Origin: an uncultured Acetatifactor sp.
GTDB lineage: Bacteria; Bacillota; Clostridia; Lachnospirales; Lachnospiraceae
Direction: 5' to 3'
Length of the DNA stretch: 64,000 nt
Assembly (NCBI GenBank): GCA_949840885.1
Contig: CATKYJ010000001.1
Location: 62,001-126,000, forward strand
The number at the start of each line of letters is the position of its first letter. The stretch's first letter is position 1. A program made the translations under genes and the position numbers. Below, piece after piece: positions 42,768 through 52,076 of this stretch. The notes beneath the pieces were generated by a model that saw only the letters and a list, made by a program, of their open reading frames with translations, ran no database searches and was not told the DNA's origin.

Positions 42768-44801
42768 CTATGCCATCAGTTCCAGCACGCCCTCAAATCC
42801 TCTTTCCACGGCAATGTCCGCAGGCGTCTGGCCATCGTTGTTGGCACAGTTATAATCGGCGCCTTTTTTGATCAGGTACCGCGCTGTTCCCTCATTATAC
42901 TCTTTCAGGGCATAGTGCAGCGCGGTATTGCCCTCATTATCCGCCAGATTTACATCAGCCCCCGCCTTAAGCAGCTCCTTTATCATATCTTTGTTCGAAT
43001 TGAGCATCATGGCCGTCCGCCCCATGTTGTCTCTGTGGTTCACGTCCACTCCTGCAGCCAGAAAAATGGGCAGTAGCTCTTTGTGGGCAAAACCCAGGAG
43101 CATAAACGGCGTCTTCCCATCGTTTCGGGGAATGTCCAGATGCTTCAGTTCTCTCAGCACACCGGCCCTCTGTTCCGCAGTCAGCTTATTGGCGCCCCAC
43201 TTATCCTCCATAAGCGCAAAGTGGGCCGGGGTCTCGCCCTCCAGATCTTTCCTGGTATCATCCGCTCCGGCATCCATGAGCATCTTTACCACATCCCCGC
43301 GGCCGGCGGCACAGGCCTCATGGAGGGGCGTCATGCCGGCCCGGGCAGGGGCGTCCTTGGCAAGATTCAGATCCACGCCCTTTTCTGCCATGACTTTCAG
43401 CATGCCCATATGCCCTCTCCTGGCGGCCAGATGGACGGCGGCTTCCCCGGCATCAGACAGCTGCCCCATGGACTCCCCGGACAACAGCCTGGCCGCCTCT
43501 TCGAAATAGGCCTCGACCTCGGAATCCTGGCTTTGCTTATCGGATGCTATGATACAGGCCGGCGTCCGCCCTCTCACCACAGAGCTGTCCATATCCACAC
43601 CCAGCTTTGCCAGCTTCCGGATAACCCCCAGCCCATAGGCCGGACGCAGGCACACGTCCCGCAGGCAAAGCCTCTCTCCATGGTAGTGGACAGGCATGGT
43701 AAAGTCAAATCCCGCATCCTTGAGAACATCCAGAATACCGGCCTCTTTATCGCCCATAAGGGCATTGTGGAGGATATCCGTGACTTCGCCCAGTTCATCA
43801 TCGTCATCCGGATCCGCCTGCCTGATCAGCTTTTTCGCCAGATACAGCGCCAGGCTCAAACCGTCCCTATTCTTCTCATGCACATCGTAAAAGGCGTTTC
43901 CGATTATCTGACTTAAGGGGAACATTTCCATGCTTTCCCCTCCATCAACCACGGCTCCGTAGTCTTTCAGGGCTGTGTACATAGCCTGATCCCGAAAAGA
44001 AGCCGCATGTCCCAGGGGCGTCACGCCTCTGCCGTCCGCGGTGTCCAGCATCTGCGGACACCGCTCCATCAGCTGAAAGGCCGCTGTCTTATGACCGTGC
44101 TTCAAAGCCATCATCAATAGCGTATTGCCCTCTGCGTCCACATAATCCGTTTCAGCCCCCTTTTCCAGAAAAAACTCTACCAATGGCCAGGTATAGTCCG
44201 AACAGTATTCTCTGGAAAGCATGCGCACCAAAGGTGTCATTCCCTCCTCATCCCTATGGTTGATGTCACAGGTCAGCAGCCGGGCAATCTCCCCTCTTTG
44301 CTCCGCACTGTGCTCCAGACAGGCGGAGGCCATCGCCAGCCCCTGGATTTTGGGATTCACAAGGAAGTGGAACCCATTCATCCCCCTTGCGTCACAGGCA
44401 GCTCCATCTGCCCCGTATTCCAGCAATAATTCGGCCATAGCCGCATTTCCACAGGCGCAGGCCAAAAGGAACGGGGTTAATTTCTGCCCCTTATGGTCTG
44501 TGCTGTCAATCTTCTCTCTGTCCACCTTTCCGGCCCGGAGCAAATCTTCCACCACATCATAGAAATTATGCCACACCAGCAGGTGAAACAAAGTCACTCC
44601 CGCATTGCCCACCGGTGAAAGAACCTCTTCCTTTTTGCAGCCTGCCACACACTCCCGGGCATCCTGCAGCGTTTTCCCGGAAAAAATACTATACCTGTAA
44701 ATGGCTTCTTCATGATTCCCCTCCCACCAGGGATGAAATTTAGCCTGGTTGTATTGCTGGCCTGATGTTACCAGCATATCTGTCAACTCGCTTATGTTCA
44801 T
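42768..44801 (-). CDS. large ankyrin-repeat protein
   Basis: Cytoplasmic protein (677 aa) built largely of ankyrin repeats. Clear units include TPFLLACACGNAAMAELLLEYG, GNTLLMMALKHGHKTAAFQL, MTPLHEACAAGRGDVVKML, GRTAMMLNSNKDMIKELL and GNTALHYALKEYNEGTARYL. Roughly a dozen repeats alternate with less regular stretches. There is no signal peptide. ATG 44801 has GGAGG 9 bases upstream; the frame is open to 44879. A promoter lies at 44830, divergent from that of the TPR-like gene. Such proteins mediate protein-protein contacts; bacterial examples include effectors and immunity or stress proteins, and the role here is open. Confidence 0.85.
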   Translation of the reverse strand: MNISELTDMLVTSGQQYNQAKFHPWWEGNHEEAIYRYSIFSGKTLQDARECVAGCKKEEVLSPVGNAGVTLFHLLVWHNFYDVVEDLLRAGKVDREKIDSTDHKGQKLTPFLLACACGNAAMAELLLEYGADGAACDARGMNGFHFLVNPKIQGLAMASACLEHSAEQRGEIARLLTCDINHRDEEGMTPLVRMLSREYCSDYTWPLVEFFLEKGAETDYVDAEGNTLLMMALKHGHKTAAFQLMERCPQMLDTADGRGVTPLGHAASFRDQAMYTALKDYGAVVDGGESMEMFPLSQIIGNAFYDVHEKNRDGLSLALYLAKKLIRQADPDDDDELGEVTDILHNALMGDKEAGILDVLKDAGFDFTMPVHYHGERLCLRDVCLRPAYGLGVIRKLAKLGVDMDSSVVRGRTPACIIASDKQSQDSEVEAYFEEAARLLSGESMGQLSDAGEAAVHLAARRGHMGMLKVMAEKGVDLNLAKDAPARAGMTPLHEACAAGRGDVVKMLMDAGADDTRKDLEGETPAHFALMEDKWGANKLTAEQRAGVLRELKHLDIPRNDGKTPFMLLGFAHKELLPIFLAAGVDVNHRDNMGRTAMMLNSNKDMIKELLKAGADVNLADNEGNTALHYALKEYNEGTARYLIKKGADYNCANNDGQTPADIAVERGFEGVLELMA

Positions 44802-44829
44802 AAATACATACCTCCGTATTTTTGAGAAT

Positions 44830-44858
44830 ATTTTAGCACTCTTTTTGGGAATGTACAA
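44830..44858 (-). promoter_or_regulatory. promoter of the large ankyrin gene
   Basis: On the minus strand TTGTAC, exactly 17 bases, TAAAAT. It is divergent from the promoter at 44873, with 14 bases between the -35 elements. Confidence 0.7.
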
Positions 44859-44872
44859 GAAAGAAGCAGTAT

Positions 44873-44901
44873 TTGACAATCTTTTTCCGGAGTGGTAGGA
44901 T
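44873..44901 (+). promoter_or_regulatory. promoter of the TPR-like/ankyrin pair
   Basis: TTGACA, exactly 17 bases, TAGGAT, about 40 bases upstream of the TPR-like start codon. Confidence 0.7.
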
Positions 44902-44945
44902 AAGAATACCAGTATATGAAATGCATGAGAAAGCGGTGATGGGAT

Positions 44946-45416
44946 ATGGAATTTTTAGGAAAAGGCAAAAGCGCCAGCCAGCGGCCCGGCCTGGACAGCG
45001 GGCTGTACCAGGCCCTGGCTGCGGGCGATCTGCCCGGGGCCTGGCTGCTGGCCAAACCCTGCCTGGAGCGGGCAGATTTTGAGGGACTGTCCGGCTCCAC
45101 GGCCTTTAACTGCGGGTTGTGTCTTTACCTGCTGGAGGAGTATGAAAAGGCCCTGGCCGGTCTGCGGCGGGCGGAACAGGCATTCGGCGCACCTCCCGAT
45201 CTGGACATCCGGGAAAAAGAGCTGTTCTTTCGGGCAGTGGAAGCAGAGAAAAACGTGTTTCTGCGCCCCCTGAATCCCCAGGCCCCTGATGGGCTGGAGC
45301 GGTATGGCCTCATCAGGACCAAGTGGCTTTCAGCTCTCTGTCTGCTCCGGCTTGGCCGCCCTCAGGAGGCTGCCCCCGCCATCCGTTTTCTAGCCCAATA
45401 TCATATCACAATATAG
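44946..45416 (+). CDS. small TPR-like helical protein
   Basis: Protein of 156 aa made of paired helices in tetratricopeptide style: SGLYQALAAGDLPGAWLL, then GLCLYLLEEYEKALAGLRRA, then ALCLLRLGRPQEAAPAI near the end. No enzyme motif or signal peptide is present. The ribosome site before ATG 44946 is poor (GGTGATGGGAT), but the upstream promoter is good. It lies between two ankyrin-repeat genes and 82 bases before the second, on the same strand, so the pair is probably one transcript. It may form a scaffold with the ankyrin proteins. Confidence 0.65.
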   Translation: MEFLGKGKSASQRPGLDSGLYQALAAGDLPGAWLLAKPCLERADFEGLSGSTAFNCGLCLYLLEEYEKALAGLRRAEQAFGAPPDLDIREKELFFRAVEAEKNVFLRPLNPQAPDGLERYGLIRTKWLSALCLLRLGRPQEAAPAIRFLAQYHITI

Positions 45417-45498
45417 GCAAGTTACCTGTTTCACCAGCGAAAGATGCCGTAAATTTGCGGCAGACTTTATGGCTCGTGAGCATGAAAGGAGAATCACC

Positions 45499-46482
45499 AT
45501 GCAATTGGACAATATGCTTCTGCAGGCCTGCAAAAACAATCAGAAAGGCGTGGTCCAGACGTTCCTCAAACGAGGCGGCGTGGACGTGAACAAAAGAGAC
45601 GAATCCGGCAATACCCCCCTGATCTATACCTGTATGAAAAGCGCCCGAGATCTGGTAAAGCTTCTGCTGGACAATGGGGCGGACGTAAGCCTGGGCAATC
45701 AGAAGAACCGGATGCCCCTGCATTTTGCCGCTCAGGCCGGCAATTTCCAGATCATCTCCCTGCTGTGCCAGGCAGGGGCGGATGTGAACTGCACGGACAA
45801 TGACGGCGTCACCCCCTTAATGGTGCTGGCCCAGAGCGGCAAAACCGACGCTGCCCTGCAGCTGCTTCAGAATCCGGATATCGATGTCACCATCAAGGAC
45901 AATAGCGGCCGCACTGCTATTGACTACGCTACCTCCGCCGGGCTCAGAGACCTGGTGAAAGCCCTTACCCAGGCGGAAGAGTCCCATACCGACACTTACG
46001 GCAACACCACTCTCCACCACGCATGCTGGAACGAACAGAGCGAGGTAGTGAGAGTCCTGCTGGAAAAAGACCCTGCCAGCGTAAACAGCCTAAACGACGA
46101 GGGCGAATCCCCTCTGATCCTGGCGGTGCGCAGATCCAATCTCATGATTGCAGAGCTCTTGCTGGCCGCAGGCGCTCGGCCCGAATGCGCAGACGCAGAC
46201 GGCGTGGAGCCCTTACATATCGCCGCTGACAAAGGTGAGCTTTTCCTGGGGAAAGCCCTGCTGGCTGCCGGGGCCGGCATCAACCGCAAAACCTCCGACG
46301 GGCAGACTCCCCTGATACTGGCTGCCAAAAGCGGCAGGAACGATTTCACCTCCATGCTCATCGAGATGGGGGCGGATGTAAACAACGTAGACAACGATGG
46401 CCACAGCGCCCTGTACTACGCCTCTGATGCAGGGTATACGGAAATCGTGGAACAGCTGCTCATGGCAGGGGCTGATTCCTGA
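45499..46482 (+). CDS. ankyrin-repeat protein
   Basis: Protein of 327 aa with about nine ankyrin repeats covering nearly its whole length, such as GNTPLIYTCMKSARDLVKLL, RMPLHFAAQAGNFQIISLL, GNTTLHHACWNEQSEVVRVL, VEPLHIAADKGELFLGKALL and GQTPLILAAKSGRNDFTSML. AAGGAGA lies 7-8 bases before ATG 45499. It has neither a signal peptide nor a catalytic domain. Probably cotranscribed with the TPR-like gene. It converges on an amidohydrolase gene 59 bases away, with no clear terminator between. Confidence 0.88.
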   Translation: MQLDNMLLQACKNNQKGVVQTFLKRGGVDVNKRDESGNTPLIYTCMKSARDLVKLLLDNGADVSLGNQKNRMPLHFAAQAGNFQIISLLCQAGADVNCTDNDGVTPLMVLAQSGKTDAALQLLQNPDIDVTIKDNSGRTAIDYATSAGLRDLVKALTQAEESHTDTYGNTTLHHACWNEQSEVVRVLLEKDPASVNSLNDEGESPLILAVRRSNLMIAELLLAAGARPECADADGVEPLHIAADKGELFLGKALLAAGAGINRKTSDGQTPLILAAKSGRNDFTSMLIEMGADVNNVDNDGHSALYYASDAGYTEIVEQLLMAGADS

Positions 46483-46541
46483 CGGACGCTTTTGTCCGGG
46501 ACAGGATGGCCGTTTTGAAACTATCGCATAAAAAGAATGGG

Positions 46542-47432
46542 TCAGATAGGCCTTGACTGTGCTTTTCGGCAATCCTTATGGCCGTCAATCCCCAGCAGCC
46601 CGGCCGCGTTCCCGCCCAGTACAGCCTCCTGCTCCTTTGCGTCAAGCCCGCTGTCCCGAATGGCCGCCACCATCTGCCTCTGTCCGCTCCAGGGGCTGTC
46701 CGTGCCAAAAAGGATCCTGTCCGCGCCATGGCACCTGACCATCCGCAGGAACTGCTCCCGGGACAGGGGCGGATTCTCCTGGGGCGTGCGCGCCGTGCCG
46801 GGGGCAGGTTCAATGGGCAGCAGGGAAAATGCGGTGTCCAGCCACACATCCCGTCCCAGGATGCGCTCCTCCACCTCCTCCCAGCAGTCCCATCCGCCCA
46901 TGTGGGCCAGCACCAACTTCCGGGGCTTCACCGTATCCAGCATCCTCTCTATGCGCCGCACCGAGGAGAAATCCTCCCCCGGGAAGCCGATATCGTATCC
47001 CCCATGGGTTATGACAATCATGTCATTTTCACTGGCGCATTCTATGAGCCGCAGATACCGGATATCATCAATGGCCGCCCGCTGAAAGACCGGGTGGATT
47101 TTTATGCCTTTCACGCCGTTCTCCGAGAGGAAATGCAGAATCTCCCTGTAGTCCTCATTCTCCGGATGAATGCCGCCAAAGGATATCAGGCCTGTCTCCC
47201 GGGAATATTGGTTTGTCTCTATGGCGGCCCGGTTGATGTCCTCCTGCTGCCTGGGTCTGGTGACTACGGGCAAAAGCACGGAAAAATCCACCCCCGCCTC
47301 TTTCATGGACGCCCTCAGCGCGCCGGCCGTGCCGGCCAGATAGTTCCTTGCCCTGGAACTGGCCGCCAGCTTACCGATGGCACGCCCGGCCAGATTCTCC
47401 GGAAATGTATGTGTGTGGAAATCTATGATCAT
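46542..47432 (-). CDS. amidohydrolase-family metal-dependent hydrolase
   Basis: TIM-barrel hydrolase (296 aa) of the amidohydrolase_2 type. The metal-binding HTH motif is in MIIDFHTHTFPENL at the N-terminus. GGIHPEN, GVKGIKIHPVFQ, VITHGG, LVLAHMGGWDC and FGTDSPWSGQ carry the further ligands, ending in the conserved Asp. The substrate is unknown; relatives are decarboxylases or lactone hydrolases. AAAGGAG lies about 11 bases before ATG 47432, and the upstream open frame to 47534 has no site. The following gap to 47685 holds only the PHP terminator. Confidence 0.85.
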   Translation of the reverse strand: MIIDFHTHTFPENLAGRAIGKLAASSRARNYLAGTAGALRASMKEAGVDFSVLLPVVTRPRQQEDINRAAIETNQYSRETGLISFGGIHPENEDYREILHFLSENGVKGIKIHPVFQRAAIDDIRYLRLIECASENDMIVITHGGYDIGFPGEDFSSVRRIERMLDTVKPRKLVLAHMGGWDCWEEVEERILGRDVWLDTAFSLLPIEPAPGTARTPQENPPLSREQFLRMVRCHGADRILFGTDSPWSGQRQMVAAIRDSGLDAKEQEAVLGGNAAGLLGIDGHKDCRKAQSRPI

Positions 47433-47620
47433 GAAATACCTATCTCCTTTCGGCGCCGCTGTTCTGTGTCCATATGCCCTTTCTCCGCCTGCCTCTTTCC
47501 TGACTCTTCCGGCATGACGCCTCTTTTCCGGCACTTGTCTTATATTGTGCCGTCTTTTAAGTTATTTTAAAACCGCTTCCCATATTTTTTCGTCACTGCC
47601 GACATCCATATCACATTGGT

Positions 47621-47672
47621 CGAAAACCAGCAGGCAGCCAGGCCGTCCGATACATGGCCCCGCTGCCTGCTG
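47621..47672 (-). terminator. terminator of the PHP gene
   Basis: Perfect 11-bp stem (47628-47638 with 47662-47672) with a 23-base loop, followed on the minus strand by GTTTTCG. Confidence 0.65.
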
Positions 47673-47685
47673 CTTCCGTAATTAC

Positions 47686-48615
47686 TTACAGGAAAATGGG
47701 ATTTGTCCAGGCATGCTTCCCGTTTTCATCGATTACAGTGGCCCGGACGTAAGGGTATTCCAAAACCCCGTTATGGGAAATCTCGATCTCCGCATGGGTC
47801 AGCAGCCCGTTTTCCGCCCTCCGGACTCTGGTAGGATGTCTGTCACAGTGAAAGCGAATCTTTGCAACAGGCGAGCATTCAATCACGGCTTTGCCGTTCT
47901 CCACATAAAAGTCGTAGATTTCGGGTCCGCAGGAAGAATAAAACGCTCCGTTCTTCAAGGCGGCCAGGATGGAATTGATGTTATTTTCAGCCCGCACCAT
48001 CACCCATCCGTTACAATGCTGGTACATGGGATGTCCGTCGTCCGTGGCAACGCCGTAAAGGATCTGTCCCTGCCCTAACAGTTCATCCCAGTAGGCGGCA
48101 TCCGTGTCCATATCGTCCTCCATGGCGCAGCCGCTGTTCCAGATCTCCATGGCAAAGTTTCCCCGCAGCTTATCAAAATAGCGGGCCGGCGTGGAACTCC
48201 ATTCCGGATGGCAGTATATGGTCAGATTGCCCTTTGCATGAATGTCGTCCAGACAGTTCTGAAATTCCTCCTGATTTTGGGATTGGTAGGATTCCAGCCG
48301 CTGATCCTGCTCATACCCGTTTCCGTCCTCTTTCGCAGGACCGATACATACGGTGTGGAAGCACCGAAAGCCCTGACTCGCTTCAAAGGTAGAGTCCATT
48401 TCCATACCCGGGATGATGGTAATGGGCACATCGGGGGCATAATTTTGAAAATTATAAACCCGGTGGTCGGTCAGCGCAAGGAAATCATATCCGTGCTGCT
48501 GATGATAGCGAATCACCTCTTCCGGACTGCCCTTGCCGTCGGAACGCGTGGTGTGGCAGTGAAGTCCGCCCTTTAACATCCTTTCACTGCCTGAAAATGC
48601 CTGTTGCTGCTTCAT
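47686..48615 (-). CDS. PHP-domain metal-dependent phosphoesterase
   Basis: Protein of 309 aa with a PHP fold: GGLHCHTTRSDGKGSPEEV (first metal ligands and the SDG), LALTDHRVYN, then PGMEMDSTF, YCHPEWSS and the late ligand pair in GVATDDGHP. Such stand-alone PHP proteins hydrolyse phosphate esters such as nucleoside 3',5'-bisphosphates, but the substrate is not shown here. AAGGAGG precedes ATG 48615, and a promoter lies at 48671. It is a monocistronic unit with its own terminator, just upstream of the amidohydrolase on the same strand. Confidence 0.87.
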   Translation of the reverse strand: MKQQQAFSGSERMLKGGLHCHTTRSDGKGSPEEVIRYHQQHGYDFLALTDHRVYNFQNYAPDVPITIIPGMEMDSTFEASQGFRCFHTVCIGPAKEDGNGYEQDQRLESYQSQNQEEFQNCLDDIHAKGNLTIYCHPEWSSTPARYFDKLRGNFAMEIWNSGCAMEDDMDTDAAYWDELLGQGQILYGVATDDGHPMYQHCNGWVMVRAENNINSILAALKNGAFYSSCGPEIYDFYVENGKAVIECSPVAKIRFHCDRHPTRVRRAENGLLTHAEIEISHNGVLEYPYVRATVIDENGKHAWTNPIFL

Positions 48616-48670
48616 GGTAATCCTCCTTGGAAAGGCCCTTATGATGGTGCTATGGCTTTTCTTTGTTCTC

Positions 48671-48699
48671 ATATTACACAACTTGCGGGAAGAAAGCAA
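48671..48699 (-). promoter_or_regulatory. promoter of the PHP gene
   Basis: On the minus strand TTGCTT, exactly 17 bases, TAATAT, about 50 bases before the start codon. Confidence 0.7.
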
Positions 48700-48849
48700 G
48701 AAAAAAATGCAGGTTTTCCCGGATATCCTTCTCGTACTGTTTCCTGGATCCTGTACGCTTCATGAATCCCAGCCTCTGCCTCATTCCTCACACCTGACAC
48801 CATCGGTCCCCCGCGGACTTTTGAAAGTCCTCCCTGCTGCGAAGCCTTG

Positions 48850-49872
48850 TCAGTCCCGCTTCTCCAGCCTGGATTTCGCCACTTCTTTCACAATATACTG
48901 AATAGCCACGAACAGCAGCGCCGCCACAGGCCAGATGAAAGCCGTGTACCTCCAATTGTCCAAATACAAGCCCAGGCCCAGAAACAGTGCGGTCACCAGG
49001 CACCAGTACACTGTGGGGAAGAAAGAAGTCTTCTTGTGCAGCGCCTTTTCCTCCGCCGTATAGTCCCCCTCCTGCAAGAGCTTGTCAAAGCTGCCCTGGA
49101 TGCTGCCGGACCACACGAACAGCACTACCGCCACAGCCACCATAAAAAGCAGCACTCCCGCACAATAGATGTAAACCAAATCCCCCGCCGAAAAGGCTGC
49201 CGCCACCATCAGCGGCACCACGCCGATGATACACAGGGTAACCCCGGCCACCACGCAGAAGCGGTACCGTGCCGCGAACTCCTCTTTCCGCTTCCTGACA
49301 ATTCCCTCCACCCCATACTGCAAGGCCAGAGTTTCTTTCTCCAGATACCGGTACTTCTCCGTGCGCATGTCGGAGAGAATCAAAATTGCCACGCCGATGG
49401 CCACCAGCACCAGCAGAATCACCATCCCTAATCCCCCTGCCATGTCCTCGCTCATAGCCGATGCCCCGGGGACTCCTGCGTCCCCGCCGTACTCCGCCAG
49501 GCCGCTCATGACAATCATGGGAATTGGAGAGAGGACGCACAATCCCGCCCCAAAGGCAATCCGCCCTGCCAGCTTCTTTACCAGGCCCATGAAGCCGTTG
49601 GCCTCCTCCAAAGACACTGCCCTCTCCTTTCTCCTCTCATAGACATCCTCCGTCTCCGAGGGCAGCTCTTTCTCCACATCGTCTTTCAACAGATAATCCG
49701 TACTGACCCCAAAGAGGCCGCTCATAGCGATAATTTTGTCAATGTCAGGAATGGAGGCGCCGCTCTCCCATTTGCTCACGGACTGCCTGGAAATGTTGAG
49801 TTTCTCCGCCAGCTCCTCCTGTGACCATCCGTTTTTCTTCCTCAGTGCCATAACCTTTTCTGCCAATATCAT
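48850..49872 (-). CDS. XRE-family regulator with membrane domain
   Basis: Protein of 340 aa. Residues 1-65 are a Cro/C1-type helix-turn-helix (LRKKNGWSQEELAEKLNISR, then QSVSKWESGASIPDIDKI). A charged linker follows, then about seven membrane helices from residue 100 to 330. This layout, a DNA-binding head on a membrane body, is common in Clostridia and suggests a membrane-tethered regulator sensing envelope state; the signal is unknown. AGGAGA lies a few bases before ATG 49872. The motif GAGAACTTTCC about 190 bases upstream is shared with the lipoprotein gene. The 49873-50250 gap otherwise holds the exporter terminator. Confidence 0.85.
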   Translation of the reverse strand: MILAEKVMALRKKNGWSQEELAEKLNISRQSVSKWESGASIPDIDKIIAMSGLFGVSTDYLLKDDVEKELPSETEDVYERRKERAVSLEEANGFMGLVKKLAGRIAFGAGLCVLSPIPMIVMSGLAEYGGDAGVPGASAMSEDMAGGLGMVILLVLVAIGVAILILSDMRTEKYRYLEKETLALQYGVEGIVRKRKEEFAARYRFCVVAGVTLCIIGVVPLMVAAAFSAGDLVYIYCAGVLLFMVAVAVVLFVWSGSIQGSFDKLLQEGDYTAEEKALHKKTSFFPTVYWCLVTALFLGLGLYLDNWRYTAFIWPVAALLFVAIQYIVKEVAKSRLEKRD

Positions 49873-50044
49873 ATCTTCTCCTGCCGCTTCTGCAGCTTTT
49901 CCTTTCCGCACGCTCCGTGCCTGTTTTTCCCAGGGTACGCGGCCGGCCATGGGACCGTCTGCAAGCGCCGCAGCTTCCACGCCGCATCGCAATCTTTCGA
50001 GTCCGATAATGCCGTCCTCCTCCGGCTGTCTTCTCCGCCCTGAT

Positions 50045-50070
50045 TAGGACATCATGCCCGGAAAGTTCTC
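50045..50070 (-). promoter_or_regulatory. possible regulatory motif upstream of the XRE gene
   Basis: On the minus strand GAGAACTTTCC (50070-50060) is followed 9 bases later by GTCCTA. The flanks also resemble the site at 8650-8677, but the spacing differs by two to three bases, so promoter function is uncertain. Confidence 0.25.
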
Positions 50071-50103
50071 ATCCGCTGTCTCCCTGGATGCTGCAATCGT
50101 AGC

Positions 50104-50151
50104 AAAAAAGCCGGTTGACAACTACCAATTGCGCTTGGAAATCTGTCAACC
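50104..50151 (-). terminator. terminator of the ABC exporter operon
   Basis: 8-bp stem GGTTGACA / TGTCAACC enclosing CCAA / TTGG, followed on the minus strand by GGCTTTTTT. It lies about 100 bases after the exporter stop. Confidence 0.75.
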
Positions 50152-50250
50152 AGCGGTTGCATATGGCTCTTTCAGCCTATTTTATGCAGATTCCACTATA
50201 AAATGTATCATCTCTCCTTTTTCACACATCATGGGAAGTAAAATCCCACA

Positions 50251-52020
50251 TCACTCAAACTGCGCCGCATACAGCTTATAATAGAATCCTTTCCGTTCCA
50301 TCAGGCTCTCATGATTCCCCTGCTCCACAATGTCTCCCCTGTCCACTACAAGTATGTGGTCCGCATTCTGGATAGTGGACAGCCTGTGGGCAATCACAAA
50401 GCAGGTCTTGTCTTTCATCAGTTCCCGCATGGCTTTCTGGATCTTGCGCTCCGTGCTGGTGTCCACGTTGGACGTGGCCTCATCCAGGATGAGCATCTTG
50501 GCGTCATAGAGCATGGCCCGGGCAATGGTGAGAAGCTGCTTCTGGCCCTTTGAGATGTTGCCGCCGTCCTCGCTGATGACGGTGTCGTACCCCTCGGGCA
50601 GCCTCATGATGAAAGGATGGATATAGGCGGCTTTTGCCGCGGCCACCACCTCTTCCATGGTGGCCCCCTCCTTGCCGTAGGCAATATTCTCGAAAATCGT
50701 CCCCTTGAACACCCAGGTATCCTGGAGCACCATGGCGTATGCCCCCCGCAGACTCTGTCTGGTATAGTCCCGGATATCGCCGCCCTCTACCAGCACCTGA
50801 CCGCTGTCCACGTCATAGAACCGCATCAGCAGGTTAATGATGGTGGTCTTCCCGGCTCCGGTGGGGCCTACAATGGCCACCATCTTCCCTGCCCCCGCCT
50901 CCAGGTTCAGGTCATGGATAATAGTGCGGCCCTTGTCATACCCGAAGTATACATGCTCCAGGGCCACATTGCCCTCCACGTCCGTAAGCTCCCTGGCGCT
51001 GCTTACGTCCGCCAGCTCCTCTTCCTCGTCCAGCAGACCGAATACCCTCTCTGCCGCCGCCAGAGCGGAGTAGATCTCATTGGTGATGTTGGCGATCTCG
51101 TTGATAGGCCCTGAAAATTTGCGGGAATACAGCACGAAAGAGGAAATCTGCCCCAGCGTGATATTCCCCAGCATGTACAGAAAAGACCCGAACATGGCGA
51201 TCAGGCACAGGCCCAGGTTGCTGATGAAGTTCACCGAAGGACCCATGGTGACGCCGTAATACTCCGCGTCATAGTAGGCCTTTGCCGCGTTCTGGTTGAT
51301 GGTATCAAAGCGCTCGGACACTCTGTTCTCGTAGGCGTAAGCCATAATCGTCTTCTGCCCGGAGAACATCTCCTCCACGAAACCGTTCATAATGCCGTAA
51401 TTCTTCGAGCGCTTGGAATATCTGGGCTGAGTGATGCTCCGCATCTTCGCAGTGTAGATTACTGCCGCCGGAATGGTCACCAGCACCATCAGCGACATGG
51501 TGGGCGCGATGTAGATCATCATGGCCAGCGACCCCACCACCGTCACAAGGCTGGTCAGTATCTGCACCACGTCCGTGGCAATGCAGGTGCTGACTACATC
51601 TATATCATAAGAAACCCGGCTAATGATGTCCCCGGTCTGGTTTTGGTCAAAATACCCCACCGGCAGCCGCATGAGCTTGTCAAACACATCCCCCCGCATC
51701 TTCCTGGCAATCCATTTCGAGATGCACATCATCATCATATTGATGCAGACCGTGACCACAGAGGAGCAAACATAGCAGAACAGCATCCTCTTAGCATAAT
51801 AGGACACCTGGTCAAAATCCACTTTCCCCGCCCCCGCCGAGGCCGCATTGATGGCAGACCCTGCCATACTGGGCCCCAGGAGCGCCAGGAAATTGCTGAC
51901 AAAGCACAGCGCGATGATAAAGGCAAGAAGCCACTTATAAGCTCCCACATATCGCAGTAGCCGCAATAGCGTCCTTTTCGTATCTTTCGGCTTCTTCCGC
52001 ACACTCTCCCTAGATGCCAT
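50251..52020 (-). CDS. ABC exporter, second half-transporter
   Basis: Fused membrane and ATPase half-transporter (589 aa). Six helices lie in residues about 30-320. The nucleotide domain has Walker A GPTGAGKTTI, signature NISKGQKQ (non-canonical in place of LSGGQ), Walker B MLILDEATSNVD with the catalytic Glu, and the H-loop in VIAHRLST. It pairs with the preceding half-transporter, whose Walker B lacks Glu but whose signature is intact, as in heterodimeric exporters of the TM287/288 or LmrCD type. GGAGGAGAGG precedes ATG 52020; the frame open to 52206 runs through inverted repeats and is not used. Drug, lipid or peptide export is likely. Confidence 0.9.
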   Translation of the reverse strand: MASRESVRKKPKDTKRTLLRLLRYVGAYKWLLAFIIALCFVSNFLALLGPSMAGSAINAASAGAGKVDFDQVSYYAKRMLFCYVCSSVVTVCINMMMMCISKWIARKMRGDVFDKLMRLPVGYFDQNQTGDIISRVSYDIDVVSTCIATDVVQILTSLVTVVGSLAMMIYIAPTMSLMVLVTIPAAVIYTAKMRSITQPRYSKRSKNYGIMNGFVEEMFSGQKTIMAYAYENRVSERFDTINQNAAKAYYDAEYYGVTMGPSVNFISNLGLCLIAMFGSFLYMLGNITLGQISSFVLYSRKFSGPINEIANITNEIYSALAAAERVFGLLDEEEELADVSSARELTDVEGNVALEHVYFGYDKGRTIIHDLNLEAGAGKMVAIVGPTGAGKTTIINLLMRFYDVDSGQVLVEGGDIRDYTRQSLRGAYAMVLQDTWVFKGTIFENIAYGKEGATMEEVVAAAKAAYIHPFIMRLPEGYDTVISEDGGNISKGQKQLLTIARAMLYDAKMLILDEATSNVDTSTERKIQKAMRELMKDKTCFVIAHRLSTIQNADHILVVDRGDIVEQGNHESLMERKGFYYKLYAAQFE

Positions 52021-52076
52021 AATCCCTCTCCTCCCAGCCATACACCCAACCCAAGCACCGCATCCGCACCAACCTG

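Noticed and set aside
48220..48576. Plus-strand frame inside the PHP gene
   Set aside because: Antisense shadow; PHP metal motifs on the minus strand are clear.
50278..50293. Further copy of the AATAGAATCC palindrome
   Set aside because: Only one arm is present, and it encodes the conserved KGFYYKLY end of the ABC exporter.
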